Assembly (NCBI GenBank): GCA_963922205.1 | Contig: CAWUHX010000028.1 | Coordinates: forward strand, 682,001-746,000 | Reading direction: 5' to 3' | Length of the DNA stretch: 64,000 bases | Source: Romanomermis culicivorax | Taxonomy: Eukaryota > Nematoda > Enoplea > Mermithida > Mermithidae | In this document: piece by piece, positions 53,980 through 64,000 of the stretch | How the letters are laid out: each line of letters begins with the position of its first letter | Position numbering within the stretch: the first letter of the stretch is position 1 | Made by a program: the position numbers and the translations under genes | The notes under the pieces: model-generated | Databases searched by the model: none | What the model saw: only the letters and a program-made list of their open reading frames with translations | Told to the model about the DNA's origin: nothing

Positions 53980-54260
53980 ATTACCGCCCCCCCCCCCACA
54001 CACCTGTAAGACCTCCGACCAGTTGGGGGGGGGGGTAAATCCGAAATTTGGGGGGGGGGGTAGAAAAAGTCGACATTTTTCCCAAAAAAAGGCCAAAAAC
54101 ATACACTTTTTGCAAATTTTTTCAATTTTTTCTAAACTGAGGGGGGGTTGGAGGGGGGTTTAAATGATTTTGGGTACAGGGTTGGCCAAGTTGGAGGGGG
54201 TCCCCCCAATCACCTCCCCCAAGTACAGGTATGCCCCCCCAGACGGTTTTTCGCCTAATA
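53980..54260. repeat. G-run-rich repeat
   Basis: Contains several G or C homopolymers of 8-11 bases (for example at about 54025 and 54050). Shares words with 49930-50110 in inverse orientation. Potential quadruplex-forming DNA. Confidence 0.5.
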
Positions 54261-54464
54261 TGTGTTTTTCATTAATTTTTCCTTTAAAATTTTCCATAGG
54301 CTTAGGCTTAGGGTACAGCAGCTGCGCCCGAAGGGCGCAGTGCTGTTGAGACTCTTCCAAATGAAGTAGTTCAACCGCATATAATGTATTTTCGACATCT
54401 CAAAAATTTTGACCAATCAACAAAGGGGCGGTACGGTAATTTCGGTAAAATCAAAAGAGGGCTA

Positions 54465-54709
54465 AAGGGTCATTTATACTCGCCTTTTTTGGCGGAACGG
54501 AACGGAACGGAAAGAAATCGGCACAACGTTTTTGAACGAAAGGGAAACTTTCGTCCCGTCCGGTTCGGTTGAGTTGAGGGTTACCGTCAGTCATTTTCTA
54601 GAAAATTGCAGTTATCCTCTCTGATCGAAAGTGGATTTTCAGGCTGAATTTTTCAAGCTGTTGGCGATCGGTTCCGTTCCGCCGAAAAAGGCAAGTATAA
54701 ATGACCCTT
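54465..54709. mobile_element. 245-bp MITE with 40-bp inverted termini
   Basis: The left AAGGGTCATTTATACTCGCC and right GGCAAGTATAAATGACCCTT ends continue inward as (GGAAC) repeats and their complement for about 40 bases with a few mismatches. The target duplication is not resolved because flanking bases extend the palindrome (GGCTA / TAGCC). Confidence 0.75.
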
Positions 54710-55396
54710 AGCCTTAATACTTCGTCTCTAATGCTTAGTGACAGCCACTTGTGAATCACAGTAATCTACCGCGCCTTGAAATATTTTAATTTGACATGAC
54801 AAACCTGCTAAAATAAATCTCAACATTCCTTCAAACATTATTCAATGGAGACTATACATCGATGTGAGAAAAGGTTTGTGGTTTTATCCCACACACGAAA
54901 TTCTCGATATCAGTCAAATAGTTACTTTTTAGGCGGGCTAAAATGTTCATGTCCTAAACATGCTGATAACGTGAGGCCTCACGTATGTATCGATAATGAG
55001 TTCATGACTTTCGACGAAGTTGGGATTGACTGTTCGATTTCACTATTCCCAGTTTCTCCATGTGGTTATAGGCTCGACTAATATTATTCTATAATCTTGA
55101 GGATCAGAAAAACAAGAAATGATGAATATTTGCAGTGTCTGACGTCAGCAAGATAAGTTTCGAGCCAATCGCACTGAGAAGCTGTTTGTAAGTACACGGA
55201 AAGTTTTGTCAACTTCAAGGCGAGAATACTCATCACAGTTTAGCACTCTGAAATTGATGGCAGATGGAGCAAATCATGTTGACTTACAAATAGTTATTTG
55301 AGAAATTGAATTCTATAATTAGTAAAATGTGCTAGTTCATCAATATAAAGAAATGGAAGTAAAAATATCGTTTCAACATTTCAACCATGCGCTCTA

Positions 55397-55630
55397 TCAT
55401 GCGTTCTCGGCTTGAGGACCTAGACATTTGAAAAGTTCTAGGAACAAAGTCGCTATATGAAAAAGATTATATAATTCGCTCACTTTAAAGTTACATTTCA
55501 TTTTTTCGTCGACCAGCATGCACGCTCCTTCGTTCATTCGCCTCATATAAGCCGGCGCGCTGAAAATCGTCATGATTCGGTCTTTGTAGCTACCAAACGT
55601 GAATTCGAAGCCATTTTCGCTTTCAGGCAC
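55397..55630 (-). CDS. PP1-like exon 8 (C-terminal end uncertain)
   Basis: Acceptor CCTGTTAAG; encodes [36 protein letters not shown]. Homology ends about 55484, where a donor-like site lies; the last ~29 residues may be intron read-through. Confidence 0.7.
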   Translation of the reverse strand: MPESENGFEFTFGSYKDRIMTIFSAPAYMRRMNEGACMLVDEKMKCNFKVSELYNLFHIATLFLELFKCLGPQAENA

Positions 55631-58600
55631 CTTAACAGGTAAGTGAAAACATATGATCGATGGCATTCAAATGGCTATTCAAATTCATGTCGCAAAATTA
55701 TCACATACATATATGGTACCCCATCCTATTATACAAGAATTGACGACCGAGAATTTGCTATTACCGGTCGAATCATCGCGTAGAACTTGGGTATCAGTCA
55801 ACAAATTTATCTATATGCGTAAGAAATGTAGAGAAAAAGACAAAAGTGATAGAAAAACGGGAAAGTAACAAAAAAACGAATAATGAGCTGAGAGGGAGAT
55901 CGAAAAATTCAATACTGATCAGATAAGTAATGGCAATAGTCCATCTACTTCGAAATAACAGATGCAGCGGGTTCAATTTTACACACAGTTTTCACGCTGG
56001 AAGACAAAGAATTTCCTTATTACAAAAAGAAGGCACACACGAGAAAAGCATCTTGCTTATCCAATTTCGATTTAGTTGCATCTACCTTTGACCGTATTAT
56101 TGGAGAAGATTATCAGTCGGTCAGTTTATCGCTGATGGAAGAGAAGTTTCTCTCATTGATTACACTATGGAACTTACTTTCAACGCTTTGCTGCATCTGT
56201 CATTCCAAAATAAACACACTATAATAAAAGAAAAATCACAAAAGAAAAATGGCAGAATTGATCCTTTCTGATGTTGCGTGGGACTGAATCGAAAACGAGA
56301 CTTTATTTCTATTTTTTGATAGTAGATTCCGTATTAAGACCAACTACCGTTTCCATGGCTGACACTCTCAGGAGCACAAATTTTTATTCAATAATCTTTT
56401 GTGCAATTTGATCAAACTGCACGAACAATGTGCTGTTGTTCCTGTGTCTGATTAATCAACTCAATTCATGGAAAAAGATGAGAAGATGATTCTTCGCTAG
56501 CTTACTAACGATGATTTGGAACAAATTTACGCCGTGATATCGCTTTCGTACAACATTTTTCTGCTATCAGTTTTCTATTATTGGGACAGTACATCATCAT
56601 ACGTACAGTATACCTGATGTGCCCTAGCGATAAAAGTCAAGTTCATTTTGGCGCAAAATTCCTTGACCACATCGCGGCTAAAACGATGACCGGCGCCTCG
56701 TAAACTTTCGGCAAACTTCTCCCTTAGATTTGGATCCGGGTCGGACCTGAAATTTGACCTGAAATCATCATGTACGACCACTATTTGACTCGTGAATCGT
56801 AAATCAGAAAGCATACACTATTTACTTATTCAACGAAGTTCTTTGTCACTTCTGTGAGATGACAATGACTTCTTATTAGCAGATGATTTTATGAAAAGAT
56901 TTACAACATCTTCATACCAATGAATCAAAGTCCGTCCAGTAATCAGTGAGAGAAAACAAAAATTACCAGCATAGATCGCATAATAAACCATAATCAATGA
57001 TGTCAACCGGTCTTCGAACGCGCTTTATTTGTTCCATGCTCATCAACGCGGGAGACAGACCTAACGAACACGTAAGATGCTTACAAACAACCAAGGAATT
57101 TCTATCTTCACGTTTCACCCCCGTGCATACAAAATATTTGATCGCCAACTATGGCCGCCATAGGCATACATGCGAAAGCGTGCTAAAGCACAAAATAATA
57201 TCCTTCAATCTCGAAGTTCGATGTTTCATTCAAAAATTTCATTTCTCACGTTGAATCGTCGATAATATCGATTTTGATCGCCGGATAGCCTACTCTTACA
57301 TTCTTCCAAAAACCCGTATGATTTGTTGATAATTGTGGCTGAAAATATTTATTGAGTACTTAAAATGAAAACAATCTCACCATGATCATGTGCGACACCC
57401 TCGTGATTTCCACGCAAAAGATAGATGTCTTTCGGATATAAAACTTTCAACACCATCATAAACGTCGCCACTTCTAGACTGTAGTCACCGCGATCGACGT
57501 AATCGCCTAGAAATTTAGAAAGTCGGTATTGCGGCGATGGAACGGATTGGAAATTACCCAAAAACAAACATCGCCTATTAGGAGGCCAGTCGATGAGATC
57601 GAACCAACCGACCAAATCGTCAAACTGAAATCATAAGACTTGTTTATCATCTTGGAAAGTATGCGCGATTGGTTTACTTCAAATATTGATCACATATTAG
57701 AATTGGCTGTTTTGAGGGAGTTTACCTCTAGTAGTCTATTTTTCTAAATGTGTCTTGCTGCAAAGAAAGATGTCCATGCAAATAATAAACAACTTGCGTA
57801 TACGGACACCATTTTTTTTTGAGTTGACTGTAGTACTTTGGCAAACAAATTGAGAAAAAAGATTTTGGCCTACGATGCAGGTTTATTATCTGTTCATTGA
57901 TTTCTACGGATTATTTTGCTTTCCGAGGCTCATTTGGAAATAAATTGACCATAGAAGTTCACTTGTAGTTGTATTTCGAAGAACATAAAATTCCCCGTTA
58001 CAAGTATCGTCATTTTTGCAAATCGTATGAACCCACAAGTCACAAATGGGGTTTTTAGTTATGATTCAACAATCCTGACACTCACATTACGTCTTCGGTT
58101 TGAGATTTGTGTAAACCTATCATTTCAGAATAAATTCGGCGTAAAACTCCACAGCTACAGAATATTAAATGATTTGACTCAGTCATGATTCGGTGAATTA
58201 CAAGGCATTGGATACTCCCCTCCCTGTTTGTATAATGTTCAACTCTGGAGTACGACCCATATATTTTCAAATAGACATGCAAAACATTATGACATTTTCA
58301 TGGTTACAGCTTTGAAGTACTCAAAAGAGAATTGATTATGATTACTATGAAAAGAGAATGATCACGATTGCTCGGCTTAGCTGTAACAGAATTTTTTACA
58401 GTAAGAACAATATGGAATACTTTCTGTCCACTCCATAAAGAATCATTTTATCTAATTTTTGGGAAATTAATACGAATTTTTGAAATAATTTTAGCAATTT
58501 TACAGCCGAAAATTCGCCTCTTTATTTGATCACTCCAACCGTAAATCAGTACATAAACCTGCTGCTCCCATACCCATAAAGTCAGGACGTATGCCCTGGA

Positions 58601-59551
58601 AGTAGGCGTATAGGTCACTTGTAATCTGAGTTCGATAGCCAATTTACTCTGAACAGACAGTCGCAACGACAACCAAAAAAGGAGGTAAAGTTTAACTTGA
58701 CACTAAATTTTCACGAAAAAAACTTCATATATACTGCTACAGAAATGCATAATTCCTTCACGATAAAATGGAGGCTTGGGTAAAATTGTCTGCATACCCC
58801 AGTCTTGATTTGTTCATCTGCCGCTCGCGCATAAGAAAATTTTTCTAACTCACTTTATTATTGAGTTTACGCAATATCACGTGTTAAACTCACTTTCATT
58901 GGTTCGACGCACTCTGCCATGCCATTTCAAAATATACTTTAGTGCTTTTACAACCGGCACCTTGTAAAGTATGTTCACTAAAGTTACAATACATTCCCGT
59001 TATATGATTTCTCAGAACTTTTCAATATCCCCTCGTACGTTCTAGCTCCAAAGGTTATTTTAGAATTTGATTTCAGGTTTTAGGCAAATAAACTTGGATC
59101 TCAGATTACTTAGTCAGTATATCATCGAAAACAAAGTGACTGATTATTTTAACATAATTTCCCATTGGACCCTTTTCAAAGGGAACAAAATTAATGAGTT
59201 TTCGACAATAGATTTTTTCGATTATTGAATACTTGAAATCTAGTGGATTTTGAATTATACTTTATATAGAATTTGTCAGAAAACAAGAATTTGATGGATG
59301 GATTCCCTCTGGCAATTCCAAATTTGACAATTCACCTGACCATGGATATCGCCGAAAATGGCAATCGGAGGGGCCACTTCCAGTAGGATAGGTTCACTCA
59401 TGAATGTAAAAATGGCCGCGTCGATCAGTTCGTCGATCAATTCGCTTTTAAGCGGAAAATTGAGATTTGGGCGCCTAGTTTGATCACGAGCGTGGCTCAA
59501 TAATGCATTGAATATTAAATTCATTCGATCGCGGTTCACTTGGTAGGTCAT
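55397..59551 (-). CDS. Divergent PP1-type serine/threonine phosphatase, 8 exons, ~334 aa
   Basis: Exons: 59336-59551, 57558-57624, 57399-57506, 57250-57338, 57119-57182, 56967-57060, 56614-56746, 55397-55630. The phases join. PPP-family phosphatases remove phosphate from Ser/Thr with a two-metal site. All metal and catalytic motifs are present: GDIHGQ (67-72), GDYVDRG (95-101), RGNHE (126-130), MHGGLSP (179-185) and ARAHQ (253-257), plus WSDPDPN and TIFSAP. Unlike canonical PP1, the SAPNYCGEF segment reads SAPAYMRRM, so the Cys that toxins such as microcystin modify is absent, and the N-terminus is unusual. Such lineage-specific PP1 paralogues abound in nematodes. The 3' end is uncertain: a donor-like AAA|GTGAGC at 55484/55483 could lead to a further exon; otherwise reading runs to TGA/TAA-type stop at 55397. 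Confidence 0.85.
55667..56577. other. PP1-like intron 7 interior
   Basis: AT-rich DNA with no second gene or repeat recognised. Confidence 0.4.
56614..56746 (-). CDS. PP1-like exon 7
   Basis: Acceptor AATTTCAG; encodes [24 protein letters not shown] and IARAHQ. The RGAG form resembles nematode PP1 paralogues more than canonical RGVSF. Donor CAG|GTATAC. Confidence 0.85.
56967..57060 (-). CDS. PP1-like exon 6
   Basis: Completes HGG and encodes [17 protein letters not shown] and DYGLLCDLC, close to PP1 LSPDLQSMEQIRRIMRP...GLLCDLLW. Donor TGCTG|GTAATT. Confidence 0.85.
57119..57182 (-). CDS. PP1-like exon 5 (metal-binding His)
   Basis: Acceptor TGCTTTAG; encodes [21 protein letters not shown], the block ending in the metal-binding His-Gly-Gly. 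A 58-bp intron follows. Confidence 0.83.
57250..57338 (-). CDS. PP1-like exon 4
   Basis: Acceptor ATTTTCAG; encodes [18 protein letters not shown] to RRFN, matching the family's CASINRIYGFYDECKRRY...FN. Donor AAC|GTGAGA. Confidence 0.85.
57399..57506 (-). CDS. PP1-like exon 3 (GDYVDRG, RGNHE)
   Basis: Starts after TTTCTAG and encodes [13 protein letters not shown] to RGNHE. I chose the donor GAGG|GTGTCG because it keeps PP1 spacing to YGF. A downstream GTGAGA donor (57380) would add six residues. Confidence 0.78.
57558..57624 (-). CDS. PP1-like exon 2
   Basis: Starts after GATTTCAG and encodes [15 protein letters not shown]...CLFL, the segment between GDIHG and GDYVDRG. It is followed by a 51-bp intron. 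Confidence 0.82.
57700..57930. repeat. Segment in PP1-like intron 1 duplicated at 61980-62215
   Basis: Shares GCAAATAATAAACAACTTG-like, GAGTTGACTGTA, ATGCAGGTTTATT and GCTCATTTGGAAAT words in order with 61980-62215. Confidence 0.6.
59336..59551 (-). CDS. PP1-like exon 1
   Basis: 72 codons from the ATG at 59551 to GDIHGQ, where the donor CAG|GTGAAT follows. It contains the helical [18 protein letters not shown] stretch typical of the PP1 N-terminal region. No in-frame upstream ATG looks better. Confidence 0.82.
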
Positions 59552-61979
59552 GATCGAGAAAATTATTTTTCAAGCTTGTCGATAAATCGATGTTCAATCA
59601 AGAGATTGGCGAAAGGATGAAATGACACGTTTGACGAATCTAAAAATCTTTTTTGATGTGATAAGTTTGGTGTAAAACAGTTTCCTTATAAAATGTTTGT
59701 TAACTAATAAATAAAAAGGGAGCACTGTTTTGAACAAATTTTACACTTAGATATTGAATTTTCCACGCAAAAATTCCTAAAAGAATCATAGTATAAAATA
59801 GTTGTAGATCAAAAAATGACGAAGTTAAGTACGGCCTGCTTGAACGAAGCTTTTACTGTAAAATCTTCTACTCAAAAGATTTTCAACCCTCTTATGCATG
59901 ACTGAAAAATATGCGAATAAATTAAGATGAAGTTAATTTTTAGGAGTCATTTTGGTCAAACTGGCAACTATTCTGAAAAAGAACAACAAAAAATCGTGAT
60001 AAAGCAACCACGCTTTGATGTTTTAAGACGATTTCTGAGAGGTTCGACTTTCCCTATATGATAGGTTGAAAATTAATCATATCTCAAAATGTGGGAATAT
60101 GGGTAGATGATATCATTGATTATGCTTGAAAACATAAATTTACGCCACTACCGCATGCCAAAGTTTGAAAATCGATCTACTTTTGACACTTTTCAGTGGC
60201 GTTGCTCGCCGACCGATATTTCAGGATTGGAGTGATCTTATTCAGTGAATGAATATCCATTTTACACAGGAGGGAATAGGTTATCTTTTGTTGTAATATT
60301 TACAGAAACACTCCCGAGCACCTTCCACGACTTATATCTGTAAGGTTTTTGGTATGGGGTTTGTATTACATATGTCAAAGGTTACTGTGGAACGTTTATT
60401 TACTGCAGGATTGTTTGAAATGAGAAACTTCTTCTGTGTGGGTAAGATGACAGAATCGTAGAACTGAAAACAATCGGAGATGATAAGGGGTATTCGAATT
60501 TTGGTTGTTTGACTATAATTAACTCGAGAAGGTAGTCGATGAACGATGAGAACTTGTATATCGGTTGGGATGGACGTTTCTATATTTCCCATGAACCCAA
60601 AAGACGATTGGACCGATTTGGGGTTTGTAATTTATTGAGGGCGGAAATATGTAAAACAAACAGAATAGTTTTATAGACGAAATATAAGAAGACAATACTC
60701 AAAAGAATAATGACGTAAAACGAACGGATAATATTCAAAAGGGCCGAAAGTATAGGCAGACAGATGGGATAGGCAAAGGGAAGGACAGTGGTCGGTCGGG
60801 GAAGTGGGAAAAGAGAAAGGAGCGAAAACCGAAAAAATGAACAAGTTTATACATGCAAAAAGCACATAAAAACTATTATAAAAACTAGTCACCTGATGCA
60901 ATGAAAGCTAGTAAGTTTGGGCGGAGGCGGCTAGAAAGAATAGTGAAAGAAAGAAGTTTGGCGATGATGATTAGGAAAATATAATGATGAAAAAGTAGAA
61001 TTAAGAAAGAATAAAGTTTTTAGAAAGTTTCAGGCATGAAAATATTTGGCGTGATGGAAAGAAATGATAAGACGACAAAGTAAAAGTATGATAAAAACAA
61101 TAGAAATAATGAGTTAATAATGAAAATGGATGCAAAATGATCGGAGAACTGAGACTTTAAATGAGGTTAGGAGGAGAACCAGTGATACGAAAGTGGTGGC
61201 CACTTACAGTAATTCCGGTATTCTCTCATATCGTAGGCTAGAGTCGGACTGTCGACACTTATTTTGTAACACTGAACTCGCAGTTTCGATTGAGACACTC
61301 CGTTGCACAACCATTGTAAATAGATCGATAAAATTTTAACAGTAATTCGACTTCGTTTAACTTCGTTCTTCAAACTCACATGCTTTATTTATCTAATCTG
61401 AACGTTTTCAATTTTTTATATCAACTGTCAGAATGTGCAGACACTCACAGCTCCCAAAACGGTACACTAATCTGATTGAAATGTCAATACAATAAATTGG
61501 GCATTAGTGGCTACAGAAACGAAGAAGAAAATTTTGTGGCATTCTATGGGCAGATGCCCAGGTAAGCCTCCAAATAACTTTGTCGGTTTATTTTGACTTA
61601 CTTTGACTTACTTCAAAATAGCATAAAAAGTTATAACTAAAGGATTGAAAATTTTTTTCATACCTGAATATAGAACATGATCTTCTGCATGTAAAGAACA
61701 TTTGGCTATAGAGTCACGTCTTTTCTGAACTGCCATATTTCGGAACAGGTATACAGGCTGAAAATGACAGAAAATTTAAAAATCCTAAATTTTTGGATAT
61801 TGGTGCTATGCCAATTTCAACTTTTATGCGTGCTGTCACGATACTCAGCGTGTGAAACTACCCAAAGTATATTATTTTCATATATTATTAAGTTTCAACT
61901 CATTATAGGTCGATGGAACAGAAGGTCGAATCTCTCAGAAATCGTGTCTTAAGATTTTCACCATATTGCAACAGAGCAT
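59552..61979. other. Upstream flank of the PP1-like gene
   Basis: No gene recognised. About 60600-61150 is strikingly purine-rich on the plus strand (GA/AA words). A minus-strand 86-codon frame (60332-60592) has coding-like composition but no known domain and could be an exon of an unseen gene. Confidence 0.35.
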
Positions 61980-62215
61980 GATAGTCTATTTTTTGTGACT
62001 GGGCCTCGGTGCGCAGAAGATACTCATGCGAATAATAAACAACCTGTGTAAAAGGAAATTTTTTTTCTCGAATTGACTGTAATAGTCAGGCGAAGAAATT
62101 GAGAAAAAAAATATTTCAAGCCACGATGCAGCGATGCAGGTTTATTGTCTGCATTGCGATTCATACGGATTGTTTTGTTTTCCGATGCTCATTTGGAAAT
62201 GAATAGACAATTGTT
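61980..62215. repeat. Second copy of the PP1-intron segment
   Basis: Diverged duplicate of 57700-57930 in the same orientation. It suggests a repeat family or the relic of a tandem PP1-gene duplication. Confidence 0.55.
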
Positions 62216-62439
62216 GAAGCAGCTGTAAATTTTTCTGAAGATTTATCCGAAATATTGCCCTTGATATCGCGCGCTTCCGAGATCTTTTCGCAAGTCATTT
62301 ATTGCAATAACCTGAATTTTCCATGGAAATGAGTGAAAATAATTTGTGCAGAAGTTTTCACATCACAAGCAGTACATGTGCAGCGAGAGAGAAACCCGTT
62401 CACTGATTTGTTGTGATATGTGAGCAGCGAAATTGTAAT

Positions 62440-62660
62440 TAGTCTATTTTTGTTGAAATGGTTATAAATTCATGAATGGAATGTAATTACTATTTCGTAT
62501 TTTTGTAATTTTTTCTAAGCCATATGTCGTGTAGCAATGAAAGTTTGCAAAGTAACCCTTACAATTTTTTTGAGTAAAAACCCTACAGTGAAAGTTTTGT
62601 GTGAACGATTTTGAGGGCAAAATTTTACCGTTTTCCGTACAAGCATTTCATAAAAAAATA
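62440..62660. repeat. MITE family E copy
   Basis: Begins TAGTCTATTTTTGTTGAAAT and ends GCATTTCATAAAAAAATATAC; diverged but full length. Confidence 0.6.
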
Positions 62661-62679
62661 TACAGAAAATATGCACAGT

Positions 62680-62930
62680 CTGTTTTTCTTGAAATGCTCG
62701 TGAACAATAACGGTGGACGGCAACTGTTATTTCATATTTTCGAGCTGTTATTTCATATTCATATACATATATAACTATAACTATATGTCACTTAGGACTG
62801 AAAGTTTGTTAGCACACTCATCCAACCTTACAATTTTTCTAATAAAAAATTCTATCGTAGAAGCAATTTGTAAAATGACGTCAACGACAGCGCTGATTTT
62901 ATTCAATTAACTTTACACAAAATGCAGAAT
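62680..62930. repeat. MITE family E copy
   Basis: Begins AGTCTGTTTTTCTTGAAATG at 62681, directly beside the previous copy; the right end is eroded. Confidence 0.6.
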
Positions 62931-63657
62931 GTTCCATTCAGAATCAAACTTGCAAAACTAGATGTAACAACTTCCGGTCATGACCTTATCACTTGACAAT
63001 CTGTGATATGAGCAATGTAAGCAACATATTTGTATGAAACCCTAAACCGATCACTATTAACTTGTTGTCGAATGAGAGAACCTGCTTATTTCTCGACTCT
63101 ATTTAATCATTTTCGAGATATTATTTTGAAACGTGATTGACGTCAAAAGAGTAAAAGTTCTCGCTGAAGAACTGATCATCAAAGTTCTATTCTTCCCTTT
63201 TCGCATATATTATGAAAATATCACTCTGGTAACCGCGCCTAGAGTTCATTGATAAACAGAGCGCCGACTTTGCTTCTGCTCATCGATTTTACTTCTTTAA
63301 TTATTGCTCTTTTCATAGATGTCATTTTTCTTCATAAAAGAAGAAATCTATTTTTTCGCGTTCGAACTATTCTACGAGTTTGATTTCACTGCTAATTTAT
63401 GCAGCAAAAATTTTGAGTCTGTGCATAGTTTCTGGCAACTACTTTACTTTTTTCGCTCTCTACGAGGGCCGCAGCTGATGCTTTTCTTCCCTATTCCAGT
63501 TTACTGTAACTTTCTTGCTGCAAAGCTAGTCACTTACTTAAAGTGGATAAAAGAAAGATTAAATTTCCTGCTACAGCATTGGCGATTAATTTTTTCATGT
63601 GTAGATTTGGGCGGCTTAACTGGAGAAATTTTAAGCTGTTGTGTGTAGTTTGAGTCC

Positions 63658-63860
63658 ATAGTCTGTTTTTGTTGAAAATGCTTATAAATAATAGAAGCGA
63701 AAAGTGAGTGCTGTTTATTATTTTTACGACTTTCTGCTAAACAATGTGTCACCTTGGACTGGAAACTTATGAGCCCACTCAACTAATCATTATCAATTTT
63801 TCAAGCAAAAATCCTAAAATATGTAGAAGCTTTGTTTAGACGACTTTGTTTTTCGAACAT
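63658..63860. repeat. MITE family E copy (partial)
   Basis: Begins TAGTCTGTTTTTGTTGAAAA; interior matches the family, right end not found. Confidence 0.55.
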
Positions 63861-64000
63861 TTTAATAATGTTTTTTGGCGACGACTTCGATCATTTTCCA
63901 TTGAAAAGACCCAAACTCTCCTTATGCGAAAAAATTATACCCTCCACGATCGTTCGATTGTGTGTCGATTCGATAACCATTTCAATTCAGATTCCATGTC

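Noticed and set aside
54464-54709. A hAT element from the GGAACGGAAC repeats
   Set aside because: No 8-bp duplication; long symmetric termini fit a MITE of another superfamily better.

Overview
This is a eukaryotic window: AT-rich, full of decayed transposable elements, with intron-containing host genes on the minus strand. The genes have many 51-67 bp introns beside a few very large ones. One gene is a divergent PP1-type phosphatase of the sort expanded in nematodes, and there is a degenerate TTAGGC-like tract, the nematode telomere hexamer. A nematode is therefore my best guess; this is inference.

Layout. (1) 1-0.9 kb: two candidate exons of an unidentified minus-strand gene. (2) 0.9-16.5 kb: intergenic DNA of nonautonomous DNA transposons, a 97-bp minisatellite (11.6-12.5 kb) and a 2-kb foldback (12.6-14.7 kb). 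(3) 16,538-49,616: one minus-strand gene for translation factor eIF2D, resolved into eight phase-consistent exons (552 aa). Intron 6 is 21.9 kb and is mostly one 17.2-kb LTR retrotransposon (24,366-41,565) inserted antisense to the gene. (4) 49.6-55.4 kb: more repeats. (5) 55,397-59,551: a minus-strand PP1-like phosphatase gene of eight exons. (6) 59.6-64 kb: no recognisable gene; MITE copies and a second copy of a PP1-intron segment.

The retrotransposon is the most interesting object. It has 620-bp TG...CA LTRs flanked by TATG, one gag-pol reading frame of Ty3/Gypsy type (protease, RT, RNase H, integrase), and a third, roughly 1,560-codon reading frame downstream of pol. That frame begins with an RNase D/WRN-like 3'-5' exonuclease domain, followed by an acidic coiled-coil region, an unrecognised globular region and an RGG-rich tail. 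I know of no named LTR-retrotransposon family that carries such a gene. This copy is dead: many in-frame stops (all explicable as C-to-T changes), an integrase deletion, an unidentified ~1-kb insertion, and a nested hAT element with a perfect 8-bp target duplication.

All coordinates, splice sites and LTR differences were worked out by eye; family assignments rest on motifs, not searches.
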